This document shows, one piece after another, positions 7,715 through 16,532 of a stretch of 64,000 nt of DNA. The notes beneath the pieces were generated by a model. The model saw nothing but the letters and a program-made list of their open reading frames with translations, had not been told where the DNA came from and searched no databases. The translations under genes and the position numbers were made by a program. Source of the DNA: Nocardioides sp. NBC_00368 (GTDB taxonomy: Bacteria > Actinomycetota > Actinomycetes > Propionibacteriales > Nocardioidaceae); assembly GCF_036090055.1 (NCBI RefSeq), contig NZ_CP107970.1, positions 3,536,501 to 3,600,500 of the forward strand, in the 5' to 3' direction. Numbering within the stretch: position 1 is the first letter of the stretch; each line of letters starts with the position of its first letter.

Positions 7715-8404
7715 ATGGATCTCTTCTCCGAGTACGGGTCAGCCATCCTGACCGCGTTCGGGCTGACTCTGAGGCTTGCCGTCTACAGCGGCATCTTCGC
7801 GCTTATCCTCGGCACCGTGCTCGCCGTGTTCCGGGTGTCTCCGGTGCCGGTGCTGCGGTTTGTCGGTGCGGCCATCGTCTACACGTTCCGCAACACGCCG
7901 CTGACGCTGGTGATGTTCTTCGCGCTCTTCGGGCTCGCGTATCAACTGGGGTTCAACCCGGCACCTGACGACCTCTACGAGAACAACTTCCGTCTCGCGG
8001 TCCTGGCGCTGGGGATCTACACCTCGACGTTCGTGTGCGAGGTGCTCCGTGCCGGCATCAACACGGTGCCCCTCGGTCAGGCCGAGGCGGCCCGCGCGAT
8101 CGGACTCACCTTCACCCAGAACCTCCGTCACGTCGTTCTACCGCAGGCGCTGCGCTCGGTGATCAACCCCTTGGCCAGCGTGCTGATCGCGATGACCAAG
8201 AACACCACCGTCGCCGTCACCATCGGTGTCGTCACCGCGACCGGCGTCAACGAGGCATCGGGTCAGATGAAGACCATGATGGAGAACGAGGCCGACCAGA
8301 TCCTGCTGATCTTCATCATCTTCGCGATCGGCTTCATGATCCTCACCCTGCCCATCGGCTTCCTCGCCAACTGGGCCTCCAAGCGATTCGCGGTGATCCG
8401 ATAA
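7715..8404 (+). CDS. gluC: Glutamate-type ABC transporter permease (first subunit)
   Basis: A 229-residue HisM-type inner-membrane permease with about five transmembrane segments. It has the cytoplasmic EAA loop (EAARAIGLTFTQNLRHVVLPQALR) that docks on the ATPase. It follows gluB after the intercistronic inverted repeat, with aaggaccc before the ATG as ribosome site. Its stop codon overlaps the start of the next permease by one base (TAATG), indicating coupled synthesis of the permease pair. Confidence 0.92.
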   Translation: MDLFSEYGSAILTAFGLTLRLAVYSGIFALILGTVLAVFRVSPVPVLRFVGAAIVYTFRNTPLTLVMFFALFGLAYQLGFNPAPDDLYENNFRLAVLALGIYTSTFVCEVLRAGINTVPLGQAEAARAIGLTFTQNLRHVVLPQALRSVINPLASVLIAMTKNTTVAVTIGVVTATGVNEASGQMKTMMENEADQILLIFIIFAIGFMILTLPIGFLANWASKRFAVIR

Positions 8405-9309
8405 TGGCCGCCTCTGTTCTCTACGACGCGCCCGGCCCGCGCGGCAAGGCGCTCAACCGGGTCTACTCCGGTGTCACGGTGGTGGTGCTCCTGGTCCTCG
8501 CCTGGTTTGTCTGGTCGAAGTTCGATGAGACCGGCCAGTGGGAAGCCGCGAAGTGGACACCGTTCCTCGAGGCACCCGCCTGGGAGAACTTCCTCATCCC
8601 CGGCATCATCGGCACGTTGCGCGCCTTCGCGGTCGGCTCGGTCCTCGCGCTCGTCTTCGGGTTCGTGTTCGCCGTCGGACGGCTCTCCCAGAGCAAGCTC
8701 GTCAGCATCCCCTCGGCGGTGGTCATCGAGTTCTTCCGCTCCATCCCGATGCTCCTGCTGATGATGTTCATCTACTTCATGCAGGCGCCGCTCGGGTTCG
8801 ACACCGATGTCTTCTGGGCGGTCGTCCTGGGTCTGATGCTCTACAACGGTTCCGTGCTCGCCGAGATCATCCGAGCCGGCGTCGGCGCGCTGCCCAAGGG
8901 GCAGGCGGAGGCCGGCGTCGCGATCGGGCTCTCGGATGGGCAGGTGATGCGCACGATCCTGCTGCCGCAGGCGGTGCGCTCGATGCTGCCGGCGATCATC
9001 GCCCAGCTGGTGGTTCTCCTCAAGGACACCGCGCTCGGCTACATCCTCGCCTACAGCGAGCTGCTCAATCAGATCGTCAAGCTGGACGGCAACTTCAAGA
9101 ACCTGATCCCGGCAGCGATCGTCGTCGCGGCGATCTACATCGCCCTCAACACGATCCTCGGACTGATCGCCAACTACGTCGAAGTCCGTACGCGGCGAGT
9201 GGCACGCACCGCGGCACCGGTTGGTCACGCCGGCGCGGTCGACCCGGTCGCCGCCGAGGCCGAGCTCGTTCAGAAGGGCAACGCCAGCGGCCACGGCACC
9301 GCGATCTAG
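8404..9309 (+). CDS. gluD: Glutamate-type ABC transporter permease (second subunit)
   Basis: A 301-residue permease partner of gluC. A longer N-terminal region precedes the first membrane helix, the EAA loop reads EAGVAIGLSDGQVMRTILLPQAVR, and there is a 35-40 residue charged C-terminal tail. The start overlaps the gluC stop by one base. The operon ends with a strong terminator 18 bases after the stop. Confidence 0.92.
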   Translation: MAASVLYDAPGPRGKALNRVYSGVTVVVLLVLAWFVWSKFDETGQWEAAKWTPFLEAPAWENFLIPGIIGTLRAFAVGSVLALVFGFVFAVGRLSQSKLVSIPSAVVIEFFRSIPMLLLMMFIYFMQAPLGFDTDVFWAVVLGLMLYNGSVLAEIIRAGVGALPKGQAEAGVAIGLSDGQVMRTILLPQAVRSMLPAIIAQLVVLLKDTALGYILAYSELLNQIVKLDGNFKNLIPAAIVVAAIYIALNTILGLIANYVEVRTRRVARTAAPVGHAGAVDPVAAEAELVQKGNASGHGTAI

Positions 9310-9326
9310 GCGCATCGGCACGGAAC

Positions 9327-9359
9327 CGGCCCGCTACCCCGTTTCGGGGCAGCGGGCCG
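9327..9359. terminator. Terminator hairpin after the gluABCD operon
   Basis: 15-base arms (9327-9341 and 9345-9359) around a ttt loop with one internal mismatch. It lies between the convergent gluD-type and hotdog genes, so it may serve both. Confidence 0.8.
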
Positions 9360-9373
9360 TTGCGTACCTGCTT

Positions 9374-9841
9374 CTACTTCTTCTTCGGGGTAACCCAGAG
9401 GTTGATGGTGCCCTCGATGACGACGGTGCCGTCCTCGCGGATGCCCTTGACCCGGACGGCGAGGTCGCCGTCGGCGGTCTCCCAGTCCTCCTGGTCGGTC
9501 TCCGCGATGCAGGTGATGTCGGAGGTCGCCTTGGCGGTGTAGGAGACGGTCATCCCCTTGGGGATCCAGCGCTTGTCGCGCGGGATGGTGACCTCCGCAA
9601 GGGCACCCATCGCCATCTCGAGGCCATTGCACAGCGCGATGGCGTGCACGGTCCCGATGTGGTTGTGGTTGCCCTTGCGGTTGGGCACGATGACCTCGGC
9701 GTAGTTGGGCCGCAGCTGGTTGACCAGCGGGTGGATGGACCCGAAGTAGGGCGCCTTCTTCGCGAACGCGACCGAGAATGCTCGCTTGCCCACAACCGGC
9801 ACGCGGTTGAAGGACTTCCAGAGGTCGTAGAGCTGGCTCAT
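9374..9841 (-). CDS. Hotdog-fold (DUF4442, PaaI-like) protein
   Basis: A 155-residue single hotdog domain. The segment HIGTVHAIALCNGLEMAMGALAE corresponds to the central helix region of DUF4442/PaaI thioesterase-like proteins, which act on acyl-CoA-type thioesters; the substrate here is unknown. I chose the ATG at 9841 (MSQLYDLWKSFNRVP), because upstream codons run through a palindrome and the csoR-like gene. An 18-base palindrome lies 9 bases upstream, so this gene probably has its own regulated promoter rather than depending on the upstream regulator gene. Confidence 0.8.
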   Translation of the reverse strand: MSQLYDLWKSFNRVPVVGKRAFSVAFAKKAPYFGSIHPLVNQLRPNYAEVIVPNRKGNHNHIGTVHAIALCNGLEMAMGALAEVTIPRDKRWIPKGMTVSYTAKATSDITCIAETDQEDWETADGDLAVRVKGIREDGTVVIEGTINLWVTPKKK

Positions 9842-9849
9842 GGCGGTCA

Positions 9850-9867
9850 GGTTACCCGAGGGTAACC
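9850..9867. promoter_or_regulatory. Perfect palindrome (operator) before the hotdog gene
   Basis: GGTTACCC-GA-GGGTAACC, two perfect 8-base arms starting 9 bases upstream of the hotdog start codon. The position would overlap a leaderless promoter or the ribosome-binding region. It looks like a TetR- or MarR-type operator; the cognate regulator is not identified. Confidence 0.5.
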
Positions 9868-9872
9868 CCCTC

Positions 9873-9901
9873 CCCTCTCCTGGCCCGAGATCAGGAGAGG
9901 G
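9873..9901 (-). terminator. Hairpin at the end of the csoR-like gene
   Basis: Ten-base arms (9873-9882 and 9892-9901) with a 9-base loop; the stem overlaps the stop codon of the csoR-like gene. There is no T-tract, so it may act as a pause or stabilising hairpin. Confidence 0.45.
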
Positions 9902-10199
9902 AGAGGAAGACCTTCTCGAGCTCCTCGATCTGCTCCGGGCGGTCCCCATCGGCGTGCGCACGGCGCAGTTCGTTGGAGAGCAGCGCGAAAGCCGCCTTGT
10001 CGAGGGCACGGGTCACTGCCTTGAGCTGGCCGACCACATCGGCGAGCTCGCGGCCGTCTTCGATCATGCGGAGCACGCCACCGAGCTGGCCCTGAGCCCT
10101 GCGGACTCGATTGACCACGCTCGTCGTCTCCGCGTCCCGAGGCTGGGGGACGGTCACGTCGTCAGTCAAAGTCTTGCCTTCCATCGTTTCTGGCATCAT
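9891..10199 (-). CDS. CsoR/FrmR-family transcriptional regulator lacking the copper ligands
   Basis: A 102-residue all-helical DUF156 (CsoR/RcnR/FrmR) protein with the family signature NRVRRAQGQLGGVLRMIEDG and QLKAVTRALDKAAFALL. Compared with M. tuberculosis CsoR (Cys36, His61, Cys65), the equivalent positions here are Leu52, Glu77 and Ala81. The spacing is exactly conserved but all three ligands are lost, so copper sensing by the known mechanism is not possible. The start is the first of two ATGs after AGGA; 10196 or 10184 are alternatives. A C/G palindrome just upstream suggests autoregulation. Confidence 0.8.
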   Translation of the reverse strand: MMPETMEGKTLTDDVTVPQPRDAETTSVVNRVRRAQGQLGGVLRMIEDGRELADVVGQLKAVTRALDKAAFALLSNELRRAHADGDRPEQIEELEKVFLSLS

Positions 10200-10217
10200 T
10201 CCTGGCTCGTTGTTGTA

Positions 10218-10229
10218 TCCCCCGGGGGA
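10218..10229. promoter_or_regulatory. CsoR-type operator
   Basis: A perfect 12-base palindrome tcccccggggga inside gttgtatcccccgggggaca, 19 bases upstream of the csoR-like start. The C-run/G-run symmetry is typical of CsoR-family operators and supports negative autoregulation. Confidence 0.55.
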
Positions 10230-10306
10230 CAACGGTCCAGACCAGTTGGCGTTACGGTTCTTTTTGCTTGATTCCAGTTTTCGCCTACATGGACCAGAAG
10301 TTCGTG

Positions 10307-10687
10307 CTAAACGGCGGTTGGCCACACGATCTCGACGCGGTTGCCGAACGGATCGCGGACGTGGAAGCGCTGGAATCCGTCGGCGTTGTGACGCTGGCTC
10401 CAGTCGACGTCGAAGCCGAGTCGCGCAAGGTTTGCCCCCAACGCCTCCAGCTCCGCCTCGGTCTCGACGGCGAGAGCGGGATGGGCCTTGGCCTGCGGCC
10501 GGTGCGGGTCCTCGACGCCGAGATGGATCTCCGTACCGCCCGGCGATCGGAACCAGGCGCCACCGCGCTTGGCCAGCTCGGCCGGCTTCGGCACCTCGTT
10601 CAGCCCGAGGCCGTCGGCGTAGAAGGTCCGGGCCTCGTCCTCGTGGCCGGCGGGCATGCCGACCTGCACGTGATGGATCCGCATCAT
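10307..10687 (-). CDS. VOC-superfamily (glyoxalase/bleomycin-resistance-like) protein
   Basis: A 126-residue protein with paired beta-alpha-beta modules. It starts MMRIHHVQVGMPAG and ends FHVRDPFGNRVEIVWP, the usual VOC C-terminal metal-site Glu region. VOC proteins act as metal-dependent lyases, dioxygenases or as drug-binding proteins; the ligand here is unknown. The start codon overlaps the stop of the upstream methyltransferase by four bases (ATGA), so the two genes form an operon, probably under the divergent MarR regulator. Confidence 0.85.
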   Translation of the reverse strand: MMRIHHVQVGMPAGHEDEARTFYADGLGLNEVPKPAELAKRGGAWFRSPGGTEIHLGVEDPHRPQAKAHPALAVETEAELEALGANLARLGFDVDWSQRHNADGFQRFHVRDPFGNRVEIVWPTAV

Positions 10688-11481
10688 GCCGCCAGCCTGC
10701 GGGCGACCACGAAGACGCGGCGGAACGGGAGCAGGACGAAACTGTTTCCTATCGAATCGTTTCGTACGGGATAGGCCCGTGCCAGACGGTTCTTGAGCTC
10801 CTCAGCGAAGGGCTCGAAGAGCCCGGCCTTCTCCAGCGCGGCCGCCGTGGGGCGCAGGCTCGTCCCGGCGATCCAGGTGAAGACGGGATCCTCGCCGGTC
10901 AGCACGTGCAGGTACGTCGTCTCCCAGGCATCGACCGCGAAACCCTCCTTCACGAGCACGTCGTAGTACTCGGCAGGATCGTGCGACCCGGGCGCCTCGA
11001 GGTGGCGGGTGTGCTCGGCGTACGGCTCCTCCGCGGCCAGCTCCTCGCGGAGCCGGTGGCTGGGCTCGTCGAAGTTGCCTGGAACCTGGAAGGCGAACCA
11101 TCCGTCGTCGCTCACAGCGCGAGCCAGAGCCGGCAGCAGGTCCAGGTGACCAGGAACCCACTGCAGCGTCGCGTTGGAGAGGAGTACATCGACGGACCCC
11201 GGCACCGCCGAGTCGGCCCAGTCGCGGAGATCCGCCACCGCGAAGTCGACACCGTCGATGGTCGAGCGCGCCTTGTCGATCATCGCAGAGCTGGAGTCCA
11301 GGCCGACGACCCTCGCCCCCGGCCAGCGTCCCGCCGCCAGGGCGGTCAGGTTGCCGGGGCCGCAACCCAGGTCGACCACCGACTTCGGCTGGTCCGCGGC
11401 CACCCGGCGGAGCAGGTCGCCGAAGGGCCGGCCTCGCTCGTCGGAGTAGGTCAGGTAGCGCTCGGGATCCCATGCGGTCAT
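10684..11481 (-). CDS. tam: Trans-aconitate 2-methyltransferase
   Basis: A 265-residue class I SAM-dependent methyltransferase. The opening MTAWDPERYLTYSDERGRPF is characteristic of Tam, and motif I is VVDLGCGPGNLT, followed by GLDSSSAMI and QWVPGHLDLL. Tam esterifies trans-aconitate, a spontaneous isomer that inhibits aconitase. I chose the ATG at 11481, which leaves room for MarR-type operators upstream. It is the first gene of a two-gene operon with the VOC protein, divergent from a marR gene. Confidence 0.9.
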   Translation of the reverse strand: MTAWDPERYLTYSDERGRPFGDLLRRVAADQPKSVVDLGCGPGNLTALAAGRWPGARVVGLDSSSAMIDKARSTIDGVDFAVADLRDWADSAVPGSVDVLLSNATLQWVPGHLDLLPALARAVSDDGWFAFQVPGNFDEPSHRLREELAAEEPYAEHTRHLEAPGSHDPAEYYDVLVKEGFAVDAWETTYLHVLTGEDPVFTWIAGTSLRPTAAALEKAGLFEPFAEELKNRLARAYPVRNDSIGNSFVLLPFRRVFVVARRLAA

Positions 11482-11502
11482 GGCGTACGTCCTCTCGATT
11501 TC

Positions 11503-11554
11503 TCTTGACGTCAAGATATTCCGATCGTCCTCCCGACTTGTCTCGATGTCAAGA
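11503..11554. promoter_or_regulatory. Two MarR-type operators between tam and marR
   Basis: A perfect 14-base palindrome tcttgacgtcaaga at 11503-11516 and a related imperfect copy tctcgatgtcaaga at 11541-11554, centres 38 bases apart, in the 109-base divergent promoter region. This is the classical arrangement for a MarR repressor controlling itself and its neighbour. Confidence 0.65.
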
Positions 11555-11590
11555 TTCTCGATGAGGCGAACTTGGGCTACGCTCAACGCC

Positions 11591-12079
11591 ATGCGCGACG
11601 AAGTCGACGATCTGAGTGAGGCTTGGGCACACGAGCGCCCCGATCTGGACCTGGGCCCCGTCGAGATCTTCTCGCGTCTCTCCCGGCTTTCGCGCCACCT
11701 CGACCTCGCTCGACGTGACGCGTTCTCCGGTTCCGGGATCGAGTCGTGGGAGTTCGACGTGCTCGCCGCGCTACGGCGTGCGGGCGACCCCTACGAGCTC
11801 TCCCCCGGCCGGCTGCTGCGCGAGACCCTGGTGACCAGCGGGACCATGACCAACCGCGTCGACCGGCTCGCCTCCCGCGGCCTCGTCGAGCGACTCCCGG
11901 ACCCGGCCGACCGCCGCGGCGTCCTCGTCCGGCTCACCCCCGACGGCAAGGCGACCGTCGACAGCGCATTCGAAGCCCTGCTCGCGGCCGAGCGGGAGTT
12001 CCTCGACGGACTCTCCGCCGACCAGCAGAGCCAGCTCACCGACCTGCTGCGCCGGCTGCTGGTCCCGTTCTCGTCCTGA
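11591..12079 (+). CDS. MarR-family transcriptional regulator
   Basis: A 162-residue winged-helix regulator. The wing/recognition region reads LLRETLVTSGTMTNRVDRL followed by LVERLPDPADRRGVLVRLT, a canonical MarR DPxDRRxxxVxLT wing. I chose the ATG at 11591 (MRDEVDDLSEAW) because upstream codons cover the two operator palindromes. It is divergent from tam and probably represses tam-VOC and itself. The inducing ligand is unknown. Confidence 0.88.
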   Translation: MRDEVDDLSEAWAHERPDLDLGPVEIFSRLSRLSRHLDLARRDAFSGSGIESWEFDVLAALRRAGDPYELSPGRLLRETLVTSGTMTNRVDRLASRGLVERLPDPADRRGVLVRLTPDGKATVDSAFEALLAAEREFLDGLSADQQSQLTDLLRRLLVPFSS

Positions 12080-12098
12080 CGCCGATCTCCACGCGCGC

Positions 12099-12170
12099 TG
12101 TAACACGTCGTTCGTAGGACTACTCGCCCTATTCGAACGACCGGATAGTCCTACGAACAGCGTGTTACAG
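12099..12170. terminator. Large inverted repeat between convergent genes (bidirectional terminator)
   Basis: 25-base arms (12099 to about 12122, and 12146-12170) that differ at only two adjacent positions, separated by a 23-base spacer. It sits between the ends of the marR gene and the ABC-F gene. The stem can serve both strands. It is longer than usual and is not uniformly GC-rich (taggacta, tgttacag). Confidence 0.6.
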
Positions 12171-12207
12171 CAGCCGCGGACCGCTACTCCAGCACCCTTC
12201 TACAGGC

Positions 12208-14001
<1,794 letters not shown>

Positions 14002-14108
14002 ATCGCTTCCCATTGTCCCCGAGGGCGGTGAGGCGGCCACCATCGCGGCGGCCACCCAGCGGCACACCGGGCGGACAAAGCGCCGCTGACCTGCCTAGAC
14101 TCCATGCA

Positions 14109-15371
14109 ATGGTCGAGAAGACGCTCCGCGAGCACACCCACGGCTCGCGTCAGATGATCCTCGAAGCAGCGCTCCGGTTGGCGGCCGAGCGCGGCTATGT
14201 CGGGACGACGATGGCGCTGGTCCGACGCGCTACCGGTCTCCCGCCGTCTTCTCTCTACTGGCACTTCCCCAACAAGGACCAGCTTCTCGCCGAGGCGCTC
14301 GAGCACGGCTACACCCGCTGGCACCGGGCCGTCCCCCGATGGGAGGAGACACCCAGCAGAGGCAACCTGCGCGAACGGCTGCTGGCCAACCTGCGGCGTA
14401 CGACGTCGGACACCCGCGACGCCAGTGCCGACTGGTGGCGGATGGGGCTGATGCTCGCCCTCGAGTCCGGGCCGACGGTCGGCGACGGCCCGCGTCAGCG
14501 CTTCCTCCAGATCCGCACCCAGACGCTGGCCGGCTTCGAGCTGTGGTGGTCCGAGGCGGTCGACCTTCCGCCTGCCCACATCGAGACCCTCGCCCGGCTG
14601 ACCCTCGCCGCCCACGACGGCCTCTTCATCCACGTCCAGACCGATGCGTACGCCGAGCTCGACCCGCTCCGGCAACGGCTCGCCGACGGGCTGGCCGAGG
14701 TCGCGGGCCACCTCCGCAAACAGGACCCGACGACCGTCCCGGAGGACGTGGACCTGCCGCCCTCGACGTACGAGAGCAGGGGCAGCAGCCGCGAGAGGCT
14801 CGTCGCGGCCGCGCTGGAGGTCGCCGCGGAGAGCGGCTACGAGGGCGCCTCGATCAGCCGGATCTGCGCGGCAGCCGAGCTGCCGGCCTCCTCGGTCTAC
14901 TGGCACTTCGCGAACAAGGACGACCTGTTCTCGGCCGCGGTGGACGACTCCTACCGCGCTTGGAGCAGCGCTCAGTCCTCGTGGCAGCCGCCGAGCGCGG
15001 ACTGCGACTGGGCGACCGAGCTCCCCCGGATGCTGAGGCCCCTGGTGGCCAGCCTCCGCCGCCTGCCCCCGTTCCTTCGGATCGGCCTCATGCTGGTGCT
15101 TCCCAAGCGGCCCGAGCCGCTCCCCGGCCGTGACCGGTTCCTCGCCGTACGCCTCCAGTCGCGCGACGACTTCGCCGGCTGGTTCCGCGGAGCCCTCGGC
15201 GACGACGGTGTTGATCACGCCGAGGAGATGGCCGCGCTACTGCTCGTGATCGCAGACGGACTTCTCTTCGCCGAGGCGCTCGACAGCGCCGACATGCCAC
15301 CGGCCACGACCTCGGACCTGCTGGCGCGACTGGTCACGGCGACGCCGATTCATGCACAGATAAGCCACTGA
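14109..15371 (+). CDS. Tandem TetR-family regulator (two complete TetR units in one chain)
   Basis: The 420-residue protein, about twice the normal TetR length, contains two TetR helix-turn-helix domains. The first is at about residues 12-60 (GTTMALVRRATGLPPSSLYW) and the second at about 225-275 (GASISRICAAAELPASSVYW). Each is followed by its own ligand-binding-type helical region, and the halves are clearly related. A single chain could therefore act as a pseudo-dimer. I chose the ATG at 14109. The gene is divergent from the ABC-F gene (107 bases apart), a possible target. I saw no frameshift or stop at the junction, so this is a fusion rather than two genes. Confidence 0.85.
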   Translation: MVEKTLREHTHGSRQMILEAALRLAAERGYVGTTMALVRRATGLPPSSLYWHFPNKDQLLAEALEHGYTRWHRAVPRWEETPSRGNLRERLLANLRRTTSDTRDASADWWRMGLMLALESGPTVGDGPRQRFLQIRTQTLAGFELWWSEAVDLPPAHIETLARLTLAAHDGLFIHVQTDAYAELDPLRQRLADGLAEVAGHLRKQDPTTVPEDVDLPPSTYESRGSSRERLVAAALEVAAESGYEGASISRICAAAELPASSVYWHFANKDDLFSAAVDDSYRAWSSAQSSWQPPSADCDWATELPRMLRPLVASLRRLPPFLRIGLMLVLPKRPEPLPGRDRFLAVRLQSRDDFAGWFRGALGDDGVDHAEEMAALLLVIADGLLFAEALDSADMPPATTSDLLARLVTATPIHAQISH

Positions 15372-15511
15372 CCTACTACCGTAGACCCACAGACGGTCTA
15401 CGACGCTAACGGTCGAAAACGCATTGAAATGTGTGCTGTGTCATCTATTTCCGCAGGTCAGGAATGAGATTTATCCAACATTTCCGCCACAACCTCCGGA
15501 ACGATCGTTAC

Positions 15512-15527
15512 AGTGACTGCTGTCACA
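15512..15527. promoter_or_regulatory. CRP/GlxR-like binding site upstream of the iclR gene
   Basis: agtga-ctgctg-tcaca, one mismatch from the TGTGA-N6-TCACA consensus of CRP/GlxR-type regulators, 64 bases before the start codon. A 10-base palindrome aacgatcgtt lies just upstream (15500-15509). The rest of the 220-base intergenic region 15372-15591 shows nothing else convincing. Confidence 0.4.
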
Positions 15528-15591
15528 GAGAGTCCGAGCCACCAGATCCCCCCTCGTGGTGTGCCTCTGTCTCAGTTAAGGAGATCCCCCC

Positions 15592-16404
15592 ATGAGCGTC
15601 TCTGCTATCCCCACCCTGGCTAGTCAGCACGACCATGAAGGTGCCCCGAGGACGACCTCCTCGGCTACCCCGTCTGCGACGAAGGCCCTCCAGATCCTGG
15701 AGGCATTTCTCGGAGCCGGCCCGAAGCTCGGTGTCAGCGAGATCGCACGCACCGCGGGCCTGCCCAAGTCGACCGCCTTCCGCCTCCTGCGTCACCTCGA
15801 GCAGAGCGGATACGTCGAGCGCACCGGCCGTCACTATGTGCTCGGACGTCGGCTCTTCGAGCTCGGCAACGCGGTCCAGATCTGCCGCCCGCAGGGCATC
15901 CGTGAGACTGCGATGCCGCATCTGGCCGAGCTCTACGTGGCCACGGGCAAGACCGTTCACCTCGCCATCCTCGAGGGCACCGACATCGTGATCCTGGAGA
16001 AGATCACCGGACGTGGTGGCATCCAGCCGGACACGTACGTCGGCGGGCGAGCGCCCGCGGCCTGCACTGCCGCCGGCAAGGCGATCCTCTCCTTCAGCGA
16101 CCGTAACCACATCGCGGCCGTGCTGGAGTCGGGCCTGGTGAGGCGCACCCGGCACTCGCACGGTGACCCGGCGAAGTTCCTCGCCGAGCTCCGCCGCGCC
16201 AACAGCGAGCGCATCGCGTTCGACCGCGAGGAGGCCCAGCTCGGCATCGTCTGCGCCGCGGTCCCGATCATGATCGAGGGCCGGGCGATCGCTGCCGTCT
16301 CCGTCTCCGGCGGCGCCGCCGGCTTCAACGCCGCCACCATCACCCGACACCTGCGCCGCGCCGCCGCCGCGATCTCCGACGAGGTCGTCTCCAGCGCCGC
16401 CTGA
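15592..16404 (+). CDS. IclR-family transcriptional regulator
   Basis: A 270-residue regulator. The N-terminal winged helix (KALQILEAFLG, GVSEIARTAGLPKSTAFRLL) is at about residues 30-90. The C-terminal IclR effector domain includes CTAAGKAILSF and IAFDREEAQLGIVCAAVPI. The effector is not predictable. The Shine-Dalgarno is strong (aaggaga), and a CRP/GlxR-like site and a palindrome lie upstream. The gene is monocistronic, with a large inverted repeat after it. No catabolic gene is immediately adjacent, so its targets may be elsewhere, for example the thiolase/CoA-transferase operon. Confidence 0.88.
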   Translation: MSVSAIPTLASQHDHEGAPRTTSSATPSATKALQILEAFLGAGPKLGVSEIARTAGLPKSTAFRLLRHLEQSGYVERTGRHYVLGRRLFELGNAVQICRPQGIRETAMPHLAELYVATGKTVHLAILEGTDIVILEKITGRGGIQPDTYVGGRAPAACTAAGKAILSFSDRNHIAAVLESGLVRRTRHSHGDPAKFLAELRRANSERIAFDREEAQLGIVCAAVPIMIEGRAIAAVSVSGGAAGFNAATITRHLRRAAAAISDEVVSSAA

Positions 16405-16430
16405 CCTCCCGCCGAGGCGTCACGTACGTC

Positions 16431-16503
16431 GGCCGAGGCGTCGGCTAGGTCGGTCGAGCCGTCATACGCTGACATCTCGACCGTCCTACCTGACGCCTCG
16501 GCC
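16431..16503. terminator. Large inverted repeat between iclR and ispE (bidirectional terminator)
   Basis: 28-base arms (16431-16458 and 16476-16503) differ at three positions around a 17-base loop. Additional copies of the core gccgaggcgtc flank it, direct at 16411 and inverted at 16510, so alternative pairings are possible. It separates convergent genes, like the element at 12099-12170. Confidence 0.6.
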
Positions 16504-16532
16504 GACGCCGCCGACGCCTCGGCAGGGTCGGG

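Noticed and set aside
14109..15371. Two separate adjacent TetR genes
   Set aside because: There is no stop codon, frame change, internal ribosome site or start codon between the two units; the frame is continuous.
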